From Actinomycetota bacterium (lineage in GTDB: Bacteria > Actinomycetota > CADDZG01 > JAHWKV01): 64,000 bases of DNA. Shown one piece after another: positions 18,016-25,645 of the stretch (position 1 is the first letter of the stretch; every line of letters begins with the position of its first letter). The DNA lies in NCBI GenBank assembly GCA_030447305.1, contig JAUJPC010000002.1, positions 62,001 to 126,000 of the forward strand, in the 5' to 3' direction. Position numbers and translations under genes: made by a program. Under the pieces are notes generated by a model that ran no database searches, was not told the DNA's origin, and saw only the letters and a program-made list of their open reading frames with translations.

Positions 18016-19241
18016 TCCGTTCCCTTGTCATGTTGCACACCGAGGATGATCTTCTCGAGAACTTTCAGACGATGATCTAGCCTTGCTCGCAATGGGTTAC
18101 GGATGGAAAACGCTCTGAACAACCCAATGGGAGGATCCTGGTTAAACTTCGCAATCTCCAGCGGCCTACTGCTCAAGGCCACAATTACGTGCCTTTCCCA
18201 TTCGCGGATATCCTCCTCCCCAGTGGGCATTCTGCCCGTGGCCGTCACGATGTCCCAATTCCGTGATGAACCAATCAGTTCCGCCGTGGCGTTCCGTAGC
18301 GCCAAACCTTCATCTAGCAACGACCGAAGGACTCCATCTAGTGTTTCTGGGTCTAGTGTTTCTGGGTCCGACATCAAGCTAGCGACCTTGCCCATGACTT
18401 CATCCCCCCTGAGGACCGCTTCCTCCTTAGAGATCACGTCATGAACGACCGAATCTTGACCAGTGGAACCGGGAGTATTCGAAGCAGGAGCCTGATTATG
18501 CGGATTTCGCTCTTCAATGAGGCTTTGAAGCTGACTCAGGCGGAAACGCAATAATTCCTCAGTACCTGCTGTCGTGCCACGGGTAAGCGAAGCCGAGAAC
18601 CGACTGAGCGCTTCTGGGTCGTTGCGAAGCGCATCTCGGACTTTAGCTTCCCACGCTTCGATCTCCTCCCGTGAGTACTCCAACACGGTCTTGCCGACCC
18701 GCCCACTTCGGACCGGATGGGGTCGAATGGACTCGCCTTCCACATTCAAGGTATTCAGTTGGCGGGAAGTTATCCGCCCAGCGTTCGCCGAGTTTAAGTT
18801 TGGATTTCGTCCAAAGCCATGAGCTTCCATGGTCTGATTGATTCGATCCAGATAGTCTCCAAGGACATCAGGGGCCAACCAACTCTCCGGAATAGTTTCG
18901 GGGTTTGACTTTGCCCACTTAACCGCGAGCCCTTCTTTCGGCGCGGTTTCCGTAGTTTGAGACCTCTTTTCCAACATCAACCCTATGAAGGCCAGAAACA
19001 CACAGACTGTTGCTAAGGTAAGTCCGACCTGACGCCATTCGTACAAGAAATTGAACACAGTCGGAATCAATGCGGCTATCTTGCGACGTGGAGCGGCATA
19101 AAACTCCCACGAAGAATGAATAGTCGGGATGCCGAAGAGAAGAAAACCAATAAGCCCTGAAACACCGAGAAACCCGAACGAACTCTTGACGAACCGCGCA
19201 AGTCCTCGCACGAGTCGGTTTGCCCAGGACGACGTTTCCAC
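18012..19241 (-). CDS. Two-helix membrane protein at the head of the type I operon
   Basis: 409 aa, not recognised. Two hydrophobic segments near the N-terminus (FGFLGVSGLIGFLLFGIPTI and VGLTLATVCVFLAFIGLML) are followed by a long, mostly hydrophilic, helical cytoplasmic region. A short tandem repeat (DPETLDPETLD) comes from a duplicated 15-base unit. Its stop overlaps the hsdM start by four bases (ATGA), so it is translated together with the modification subunit. Such a partner is not a normal part of type I systems. It might anchor the enzyme at the membrane or be an added effector; the sequence gives no catalytic motif to decide. Confidence 0.7.
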   Translation of the reverse strand: METSSWANRLVRGLARFVKSSFGFLGVSGLIGFLLFGIPTIHSSWEFYAAPRRKIAALIPTVFNFLYEWRQVGLTLATVCVFLAFIGLMLEKRSQTTETAPKEGLAVKWAKSNPETIPESWLAPDVLGDYLDRINQTMEAHGFGRNPNLNSANAGRITSRQLNTLNVEGESIRPHPVRSGRVGKTVLEYSREEIEAWEAKVRDALRNDPEALSRFSASLTRGTTAGTEELLRFRLSQLQSLIEERNPHNQAPASNTPGSTGQDSVVHDVISKEEAVLRGDEVMGKVASLMSDPETLDPETLDGVLRSLLDEGLALRNATAELIGSSRNWDIVTATGRMPTGEEDIREWERHVIVALSSRPLEIAKFNQDPPIGLFRAFSIRNPLRARLDHRLKVLEKIILGVQHDKGTE

Positions 19242-19398
19242 CGAACTAGGGTAAATCGACCGAATACATCGACAGCGTAATGTCGTCTATTGATTGCCTC
19301 AAAACGTGGCGGGACTAGGTCATCGTAGCGTCCGAGGACGACAGATCGGCGCTCAAATTGTCGGTGCCGGCCGATAGTCTCCGGTTGGGAGGTGTGAG

Positions 19399-20082
19399 AT
19401 GGCCGTAAGCATTCAACGCATGCCCGTGGAGGTTCGGCCTCGGGAGCGGCTGTTCCAGGTTGGATTGGGTGCTTTGAGCGATGCGGAGTTGGTCGCCCTG
19501 GTCATTGGAAGTGGAAGAAGAGGCGCCAGTGCAGTGGAAGTGGCCGGCGAGCTGTTAGCAGAGCTTGGCTCCTTGACTGTGCTGTCCAGGGCTCGGCCGG
19601 AGGAGCTTTCTCGAATCTCGGCTGTCGGCTGCGCAAAGGCGGCAAGCCTCGTGGCGGCCTTCGAGCTGGGCCGGCGCGCTGAGGCTCGCACCGCAGCTCC
19701 ACCTCGGATCGGCGGTCCGGCGGACATAGCCATTGCGGTCCGTCCGCATGTCGCCGAGCCGCGCCAGGAAGAGGTCTTCCTTGTGGTTCTGGGAGGCGGA
19801 AATCGCATACGTAGAGTGGTACGGCTGGCGTGCGGAGGTTCGAGTGACTGTGGCATTCGGGTTCGGGATGTCCTTACGGCGGCATTCCGACACGGGGCCA
19901 CCGCCCTCGCTTTGGCGCACTCTCATCCCTCAGGGGATCCGGCGCCCAGCTCCGAGGATGTCGCATTGACGAGGGAATTACGGAAAGCCTCGGATCAGGT
20001 GGGCCTTCGGCTGGCCGACCATGTCATCGTGGCAGGGACCAGGTGGGCAAGCCTTCGAGCTCTGGGTTATCTGGACCCGTAA
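19399..20082 (+). CDS. radC: RadC family JAB-domain protein
   Basis: 227 aa. The N-terminus has the UPF0758/RadC helix-hairpin-helix region (RERLFQVGLGALSDAELVALVIGSG). The C-terminal JAB/MPN fold has the metal motif AHSHPSGDPAPSSEDVALT. GGGAGG precedes ATG 19399 at good distance. RadC proteins have long been linked to DNA repair or recombination, but their reaction is still unclear. It is convergent with the ERCC4-type nuclease gene, four bases away, and divergent from the restriction cassette. Confidence 0.92.
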   Translation: MAVSIQRMPVEVRPRERLFQVGLGALSDAELVALVIGSGRRGASAVEVAGELLAELGSLTVLSRARPEELSRISAVGCAKAASLVAAFELGRRAEARTAAPPRIGGPADIAIAVRPHVAEPRQEEVFLVVLGGGNRIRRVVRLACGGSSDCGIRVRDVLTAAFRHGATALALAHSHPSGDPAPSSEDVALTRELRKASDQVGLRLADHVIVAGTRWASLRALGYLDP

Positions 20083-20086
20083 TCAT

Positions 20087-20896
20087 TTACTTGGAGGAGA
20101 AGTCCTCCATGGCCGACGCAAGGTATCGGTGGGTCCAATCTTCGGCAAACTTACGAGACCCGGCGAATACCATCGGCACCTCCGGGTAACGGACTGCCAG
20201 GCGAGCCAGCATGTCGGCCAGCCAAGCTCCTCGTCCGGAATGGGTCTTCAAAATTTCGGGGTAGTCGGCTTCGACAACCACTGCAGCAAGCGGCACCTCC
20301 GCAAGCCGTTGCATCTGGAAGGCCATGGTGCCGTCCGACAAAGAGCTCATCAGGCCCTCGAGTGTCTTTCGCTCAACTGTTGCGATTAGCCGGTCATCCA
20401 CAGCAACGGCGTAATCGCCAGCCTGAAGAGTCGTTTTCTCTGTTTCAACCGCTCGTGTCGAGAAGCGAAAACCATAGCGCTCCCGGGTGTCAACCAGGAT
20501 TCGAAGGCTCTCGATCGTGCGTCCCTTGGGCACTCGCGCTCCGGGGTTTGCCGCTTGAGCCGCCTTCTGCGTCTGCCAGAAGATCGCTTCCCGGCCTCGC
20601 GCTTCGGTGAATATGAACTGGGAGCGGGAAAGGCGTGGGCGGTCCAGGATCAGATCGATCGCGGCGCCGCGCCGGCGGCAGAGCACGACGCGAACCTCGT
20701 CGACTAGCTCGAGAGTAGGGTCCCAGTCGGACTCGTACGGATGGCAGTAGATCCTCGAGGATCGTGGCCAGGTGTCTTTGACTTTAAGGACCAGACCGCC
20801 GCCTACGGGGATATGGACGAGGTACGGCAGACGGCTCTGCTGGTCCGGGTTGCGTGCCACCATGAAGGTTTCCAACAGAATCTGATTCTCTTCCAA
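20087..20896 (-). CDS. ERCC4-domain nuclease-like protein
   Basis: 269 aa. The C-terminal ~140 residues match the ERCC4/XPF nuclease fold: ILVDTRERYGFRF, GDYAVAVDDRLIATVERKTLEGLMSSL (the E-R-K core with upstream GDY) and helices ending near AEDWTHRYLASAM. The N-terminal ~120 residues (YLVHIPVGGGLVLKVKDTWPRSSRIYCHPY) have no recognised domain. The family includes structure-specific DNA nucleases. It lies opposite radC and next to a LexA-box gene, which fits a DNA-repair neighbourhood. Confidence 0.8.
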   Translation of the reverse strand: MEENQILLETFMVARNPDQQSRLPYLVHIPVGGGLVLKVKDTWPRSSRIYCHPYESDWDPTLELVDEVRVVLCRRRGAAIDLILDRPRLSRSQFIFTEARGREAIFWQTQKAAQAANPGARVPKGRTIESLRILVDTRERYGFRFSTRAVETEKTTLQAGDYAVAVDDRLIATVERKTLEGLMSSLSDGTMAFQMQRLAEVPLAAVVVEADYPEILKTHSGRGAWLADMLARLAVRYPEVPMVFAGSRKFAEDWTHRYLASAMEDFSSK

Positions 20897-20960
20897 AAGG
20901 TATACAAAGTCGTTGTTGACAGGACGTTCTTGGCAATTCTGTCACCCCGCGCCATTAGAA

Positions 20961-20976
20961 TCGAACACATGTTCGA
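20961..20976. promoter_or_regulatory. LexA (SOS) box
   Basis: TCGAACACATGTTCGA is a perfect inverted repeat that fits the actinobacterial LexA operator TCGAAC-N4-GTTCGA. It lies just upstream of the DUF222/HNH gene, and genes of that (13E12) family are known LexA targets in mycobacteria. The ATGTTCGA half-site also contains the ATG of a short frame encoding MFENLDEIV, the usual beginning of DUF222 proteins. Confidence 0.85.
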
Positions 20977-21035
20977 AAATCTAGACGAGATAGTCCACCT
21001 TTGAACGCATCGTTTCTGGGCTCAATCCAGACGCA

Positions 21036-22190
21036 ATGGACGGTCATACAGCGGCTGAACTGGTGACTCGCTTCGCCAAGGTGGAAAGGCTGGCCTCCGC
21101 CGGCAAGTCGCTATGTGCCGGAAGGGTCGCATCATCCGGCGCTTGGCGCTCCTCAGGTGATAAGTCGCCTGCCCGCTGGATGGCCCACATCACGGGGGTT
21201 TCGGTGGGACACGCCCTTTCGGCAATCGAAACGGCTGAGAACCTGGCGGAGCTTCCGATGGTGGAGCAGGCTGTGCGGTCCGGGGAGCTTTCGGAGGTGC
21301 AGGCGCATGAGATTTCGTCCGCAGCGGCGGCAAGTCCCAAATCTCAAGATGAGCTGCTCGAAGCAGCAAAGACCGAGAGTGTAGCGGAGCTAAAGCAGCG
21401 TTGTGCAAGGGTGAGGGCTGCTGCAACTTTCGATGAGCTGGCCCGGTACGACAAGATCAGAGCTCGAAGAAGGCTCCGCCACTACCGTGACTTCGATGGG
21501 GCTTTTCGCTTGGATGCAGTTCTTACGCCGGATGCCGGGGCGCTAGTTCTGGCGACCCTGGAACCCTACGTCGAAAGAGTTTCGAGAGACCTGCAGCTGC
21601 AGGGGCGGCGGGAGTCTCGTGAGGCGATGGCGGCAGATGCTCTGGTGGCCATGGCTAAGCATGCTGGTGCCTGCGATTCTGAGCCGGTGAGCCATAGTCC
21701 AAGGGCCTCGGTGCAGGTGATGGTGGACCACTCCGCTCTGGTACGGGGCTCGGTGGCCGAGGGCGAGACCTGCGAGATCAAAGGAGTCGGCCCGGTACCG
21801 GTTTCAACCGCACGGGCCTTGTCCTCGGATGCCTTCTTGACCGCCCTCTCCATGGATGGAGCGGACGTCCGGTGTGTGGCTCATTTTGGCAGAACCATCA
21901 ACGCTCAGTTGAGAAGAGCCTTGGAAGTACGGGACCCCGAATGTGTGGTGCCGGGGTGCTACGTGAGCCACAATCTCGAGATTGATCACATTCAGCCCCT
22001 GGCTGAGGGTGGTCCGACCACCCTCGACAACTTGGCCAGACTTTGTTCCTTCCATCACTTCCAAAAGACCCATCGCGGTTATCGCCTGAGCGGGAGGCCG
22101 GGGTGGTGGAAATGGGAGAAACCACCCTCGAGCAAGAATTCAAGAGACTTCTTGCGTTTTAACGGTTCAGAGCCAGGAAACTCGGGTTAG
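21036..22190 (+). CDS. DUF222/HNH endonuclease (13E12 repeat family)
   Basis: 384 aa from ATG 21036. The N-terminal two thirds are DUF222 (KSPARWMAHITGVSVGHA, SGELSEVQAHEIS). The C-terminus is an HNH nuclease: VVPGCYVSHNLEIDHIQPLAEGGPTTLDNLARLCSFHHFQKTH. Family-like sequence continues upstream in frame (FERIVSGLNPDA) to a TAG at 20991 without a start codon. The expected first residues MFENLDEIV lie one frame away at ATG 20969, so the true 5' end may have a single-base frameshift. It is under a LexA box and is therefore probably induced by DNA damage. Confidence 0.87.
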   Translation: MDGHTAAELVTRFAKVERLASAGKSLCAGRVASSGAWRSSGDKSPARWMAHITGVSVGHALSAIETAENLAELPMVEQAVRSGELSEVQAHEISSAAAASPKSQDELLEAAKTESVAELKQRCARVRAAATFDELARYDKIRARRRLRHYRDFDGAFRLDAVLTPDAGALVLATLEPYVERVSRDLQLQGRRESREAMAADALVAMAKHAGACDSEPVSHSPRASVQVMVDHSALVRGSVAEGETCEIKGVGPVPVSTARALSSDAFLTALSMDGADVRCVAHFGRTINAQLRRALEVRDPECVVPGCYVSHNLEIDHIQPLAEGGPTTLDNLARLCSFHHFQKTHRGYRLSGRPGWWKWEKPPSSKNSRDFLRFNGSEPGNSG

Positions 22191-22230
22191 GTGGGGCTCG
22201 CCGCCTTGGAATTCTCGTCCAGCTTGCGCT

Positions 22231-22524
22231 CTATACGCTGAGCATCTTCTTGATCTCCTCTTCGCCGACCTTCGATTCAGCGCTTCCCCGGTGGATATAG
22301 AGACCGGCAAGCACAACGAAGGCGAAGACTGAAGGAACTCGGGTTGCCAGTTCTCCAGGGTTGATTGAGCGAGCTGTCGATGTAGCCGCTCACCTCCACC
22401 GGCTGGCCATGCTCCTCCTGCTCATCCTTGTACTGCTGTCACTCCGCAACGCCCCACCCGAACCAGACCACCAGAAACAACACCAGCAGGCTCAACGAGA
22501 GCGCGAACCCCCCAAAGGCTTTCA
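22231..22524 (-). pseudogene. Decayed DUF6766-like membrane protein
   Basis: The otherwise empty stretch 22191-22700 holds remains of a small membrane protein. Read backwards, one frame gives VKAFGGFALSLSLLVLFLVV, then a stop (TGA) where Trp would fit, then QQYKDEQEEHGQPVEVSGYI. Other frames continue with LENWQPEFLQ and FAFVVLAGLYIHRGSAESK, ending at TAG 22231. The order (helix, YKDEQEEHGQ, ENWQ-EFLQ, helix, RGSAESK) is that of DUF6766 proteins as I know them. One nonsense codon and at least two frame changes mean it is not functional. The remaining bases up to 22700 show nothing clear. Confidence 0.6.
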
Positions 22525-22700
22525 CCCGTGCGGCGTTTCCGCTTGACGCTCCGCCTGAGCGATTTCACAAGAACAACCAGGGGCCCTGGATGATTCCAGC
22601 GACCAATAGACGATTCAGCATTTCCACCCCTACGCCCTCCCTGTCTGTGCCCGAATTCTGCTCGTACCCGGTGAGTTAATCGCCGCTGCAGGTGCCGGCG

Positions 22701-23084
22701 TCACGCAGCGGGGTGGATGTCCCAGCCGGTCACGCTCCTCAGGCGATTGCGAGGGTACTCGAGAGGGTGCTGGGCAATCCATTTGTTGCGTTGAGGCATC
22801 CACCAAAGAGCGACATCACATTCCGAGCCGTCCGGTGCGATCAGCAGGACGTTTTCCAGTTGGGGAAAGCGGCGGGTGTTGGACATGGCCCACGTGGGCG
22901 CGGGCGGCATCAGGCGGTGCGACTGGGACGTGTTGGCGCCAACGGAATCGCTGTTGGGATCGGCGTCGGCCACGCAGCAGCGACAAATCGAAGCATGGGT
23001 CTTCGGAATGCGGACGGAGCACTCCCAGCAGTTGCTGATGCCAAAGGACATGCCGCGCCCGGGGGATTGGGAGTCGCCGTTCAT
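22701..23084 (-). CDS. Hypothetical Cys-rich protein
   Basis: A 127-aa frame from ATG 23084 (the longer ORF 23252 has a low-complexity N-terminus and is less likely). It contains CWECSVRIPKTHASICRCC, four or five cysteines spaced like a small zinc-binding site, and a tryptophan-rich tail (ALWWMPQRNKWIAQHPLEYP, SVTGWDIHPAA). I do not recognise the family. A competing + frame (22692-23132) has low-complexity Gly/Ala/Arg composition and looks like a shadow. Confidence 0.4.
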   Translation of the reverse strand: MNGDSQSPGRGMSFGISNCWECSVRIPKTHASICRCCVADADPNSDSVGANTSQSHRLMPPAPTWAMSNTRRFPQLENVLLIAPDGSECDVALWWMPQRNKWIAQHPLEYPRNRLRSVTGWDIHPAA

Positions 23085-23264
23085 GGTTCCGGTCCTTCGA
23101 GGCGGGCTCAGGATGGTATCGCTGAGGGATGAGGAAATCTGCTTACCTCGGGTGCCTGCCTTTACCCTGAGCGTTTCCTGCCAAACATCGTGACCTCCAA
23201 AGCTGTGACTCGTCCGATCAGCCAGCACGCCGGAGGCGTCCAGTACCCGCATCGCCTGGGGGCT

Positions 23265-24329
23265 TTATGTGTCGGATTCCGGCTGACGCGCTCCTACGCC
23301 GGTCAGGAACTCCCGAATACGAAACGGACCGCCGGCGTTGCGGGCCATCGGCGGAGTCGGTAGCGAGTCACGCCGGTTCAAGCCGTGGATCAGGTCCAAC
23401 AGAGCCTCTGCCGAAGAGTGGCGGGGTTTCCAGCCGAGCTGCTCGTGCGCCCTGGTCGTATCCAGCAGGGGAGACTGCACCGCCATATCGAACCACCCCA
23501 CCGGACTGGGCTGAAGCCGCAAACGCCATGTCAGGTCGGTCGCGCCCCTTACCAGCCACTTCGGAAGGGTCAGCGCACGGGACTCTAGGATGTCGGCCAT
23601 CGCTTTGAAGTCCAGAACCGGATCAGCGGCAATGTTGAACGGTCCCCGGGCCTCGCTCACCAGTGCCAGCCGGTACGCCTCGCCGACATCATAGGAGTGG
23701 ACGAACTGTGTCCGGACTCCTTTGAGATGCGGTAGGAAGGGTATCAGTCCCGGTCGGATCAGGGTTGTGGGCACCAGCGGTCCCATGAAAAGCCGGCGAA
23801 TCTCGCATGCTGCTTCCGATTTCAGGATGACCACCTTGCGGAGCCGCACCACGCGGGTGGCGGGCGAGCGGGCCTCGAAGGCGTCGAGCAACCTCTCGAC
23901 CTCCGCCTTGTGCCGGGAGTAGAAGCTGGTCCTGATGCCGTGGGTGGGCCACTCCTCGTTGACCTTGCGATCCTTGGGACCGGGAGAGTAGGCACCGATG
24001 GACGACGCGTAGACAAGCGACGGCACCTCGGCCCGCTCGACTGCCTCGAAAACTCGCTCGCTCCCCCGGACGTTGATCTTGCGAAGGGTTTCGAGGTCCC
24101 GGGAGGGCTGAATTGCCCATGCCAGGTGCACTACGGCGTCCGCCCCCTTCAGAACGGGTTCGAGGTCCGACGTGGTGATGTCTGCGGTCTCCCACCTCAC
24201 CTTGGGCATCTCAACGGTCGGGAGCCGCCGGGCCACGCCGACCACCTCGTCAACCGCGTCTTCATCGGCCAGGCTACGGATAAGGCTGGTTCCGACATTG
24301 CCGGAGCCACCGATTATCACCACGCGCAT
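23265..24329 (-). CDS. NAD-dependent epimerase/dehydratase (extended SDR)
   Basis: About 354 aa from ATG 24329, where MRVVIIGGSGNVGTSLIRSL gives the Rossmann GxxGxxG; the 11 residues upstream in the ORF track are not family-like. Further landmarks are DAVVHLAWAI, VYASSIGAYSPG with the catalytic Ser region, FYSRHKAEVERLL (Y-x3-K displaced as YSRHK) and VHSYDVGEAYRLAL. The substrate is probably a nucleotide sugar or a hydroxy-ketone; this cannot be settled from sequence. It is divergent from the methyltransferase gene. Confidence 0.82.
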   Translation of the reverse strand: MRVVIIGGSGNVGTSLIRSLADEDAVDEVVGVARRLPTVEMPKVRWETADITTSDLEPVLKGADAVVHLAWAIQPSRDLETLRKINVRGSERVFEAVERAEVPSLVYASSIGAYSPGPKDRKVNEEWPTHGIRTSFYSRHKAEVERLLDAFEARSPATRVVRLRKVVILKSEAACEIRRLFMGPLVPTTLIRPGLIPFLPHLKGVRTQFVHSYDVGEAYRLALVSEARGPFNIAADPVLDFKAMADILESRALTLPKWLVRGATDLTWRLRLQPSPVGWFDMAVQSPLLDTTRAHEQLGWKPRHSSAEALLDLIHGLNRRDSLPTPPMARNAGGPFRIREFLTGVGARQPESDT

Positions 24330-24450
24330 GGGTCTTTGCCTACCCCGCCCATAGGGGGGCAAACGCCTGCAAGCACCGGCGGGCTGCCGCGCACGGAGCA
24401 GGTTCTAATCGCAGTCGACGGCGCCGGCGGCGCCGTGACAGTCTTGAGCC

Positions 24451-25074
24451 ATGGTTGAAGAGTGGTCCCAACGCGAGCACGCCCGGTGGTATCTGGGGCT
24501 GGCGGATCGTTTTCCTCATCGCCGGGAGGGCGAGGCGGTGGTCCTGGAGCAGATTCCGCACGATGTTCAGCGGGTCCTGGATCTCGGGACTGGCGACGGA
24601 CGGATGCTAGCCCTGATCCTGTCGGTACGCCCCGGCGCAACCGGAGTGGCGCTGGACGGATCCGAGCCCATGCTGGAGCTCGCCGCCGCCCGATTCGAGG
24701 GGCATCCCGGCGTGGCCACCCTCCTCCACGACATGATGGAACCGTTGCCGGATCTCGGCACGTTTGATGCGGTGGTGTCCTCCTTTGCCATCCACCACCT
24801 GGAGGACAACCGGAAGCGGGAGCTGTACAGGGAGGTCTTCGGCATGCTGCGGCCGGACGGCGTTTTCTGCAACCTCGAGCACGTCTCCTCCCCCACTCCC
24901 GAGCTGCACGCCCGCTGGAGGCGGTCGCTCGGAATCGACGGGGAACCGGAAGATCCGTCCAACCGCTGCGTCGATGTCGAGACGCAGCTCCGATGGCTGC
25001 GGGCGATCGGCTATCGGGATGTGGACTGCTACTGGAAGTGGATGGAGACGGCGCTTTTGTGCGGGCTCAAGTAA
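24451..25074 (+). CDS. Class I SAM-dependent methyltransferase
   Basis: 207 aa starting MVEEWSQREHARWYLGLADRF. Motif I is VLDLGTGDGRMLAL, motif II has ATGVALDGSEPMLELAAARF, motif IV is FDAVVSSFAIHHLEDNRK and LRPDGVFCNLEHV follows. The fold is that of the Methyltransf_11/25 group. Methyl acceptor unknown. It stands alone between divergent and unrelated genes. Confidence 0.87.
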   Translation: MVEEWSQREHARWYLGLADRFPHRREGEAVVLEQIPHDVQRVLDLGTGDGRMLALILSVRPGATGVALDGSEPMLELAAARFEGHPGVATLLHDMMEPLPDLGTFDAVVSSFAIHHLEDNRKRELYREVFGMLRPDGVFCNLEHVSSPTPELHARWRRSLGIDGEPEDPSNRCVDVETQLRWLRAIGYRDVDCYWKWMETALLCGLK

Positions 25075-25178
25075 GGGAACCGCTGCGCCCTCCATCCTGC
25101 AGCGTAGGAATCCGATCGGCCCTCCTGTCCATGGCATGCAGGAGGCGGGGGAACGGTCGGTCACGGTTAGACTAGGCC

Positions 25179-25550
25179 GTGGCCTTGATGCAACGATCCG
25201 TTTCTTTCGGCGCTTTCGGCGCTTTATACCTGGTCGTCGCACTGACGGCGATTTTTCTGGCAGCGCCGGGAACCGACCTTCGGCGGACGGATGCAGGAAC
25301 GTACCCCGACGGCCGGCTCGACGCTACCGCTCTGGCACCGAACCTGGAGGAAACCGACCTCAGCTTGGCCCGGTCGGCACTGCAGCTCTCCGGACGCCGG
25401 ACGGGGGTGCCGGCCTCGGCGGCGGCACTCCTGAGCAACGGCCTGATTTTCCCGGCCATGGCTACAGTGGCGGTTCTACTGCTCGCCTTCCGGGTGAGGC
25501 CCGGCGGCCCGGTAGTTCAGCCCTACTTAAGGGGACCCCCGCTTCGCTGA
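25179..25550 (+). CDS. Hypothetical membrane protein
   Basis: About 120 aa with a hydrophobic helix near the N-terminus (FGALYLVVALTAIFLAAP) and another near the C-terminus (GLIFPAMATVAVLLLAFRV). The loop between them is ~60 residues and probably extracytoplasmic. The start is GTG 25179 or ATG 25188. It lies about 95 bases before secDF and could be cotranscribed with it. No family recognised. Confidence 0.5.
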   Translation: MALMQRSVSFGAFGALYLVVALTAIFLAAPGTDLRRTDAGTYPDGRLDATALAPNLEETDLSLARSALQLSGRRTGVPASAAALLSNGLIFPAMATVAVLLLAFRVRPGGPVVQPYLRGPPLR

Positions 25551-25645
25551 TCGAGCCTGGTTGCCCGGGTCCCCCATGGGTGAACCGGGGTCTAGAGTTT
25601 GTTCGCCAGTTCAGCTGATACCCAACCGTTTGGAGGAACCCACCA

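Noticed and set aside
18337-18367. 15-base duplication as a CRISPR-like or regulatory repeat
   Set aside because: Only two copies, in frame inside the membrane-protein gene; a simple coding duplication.
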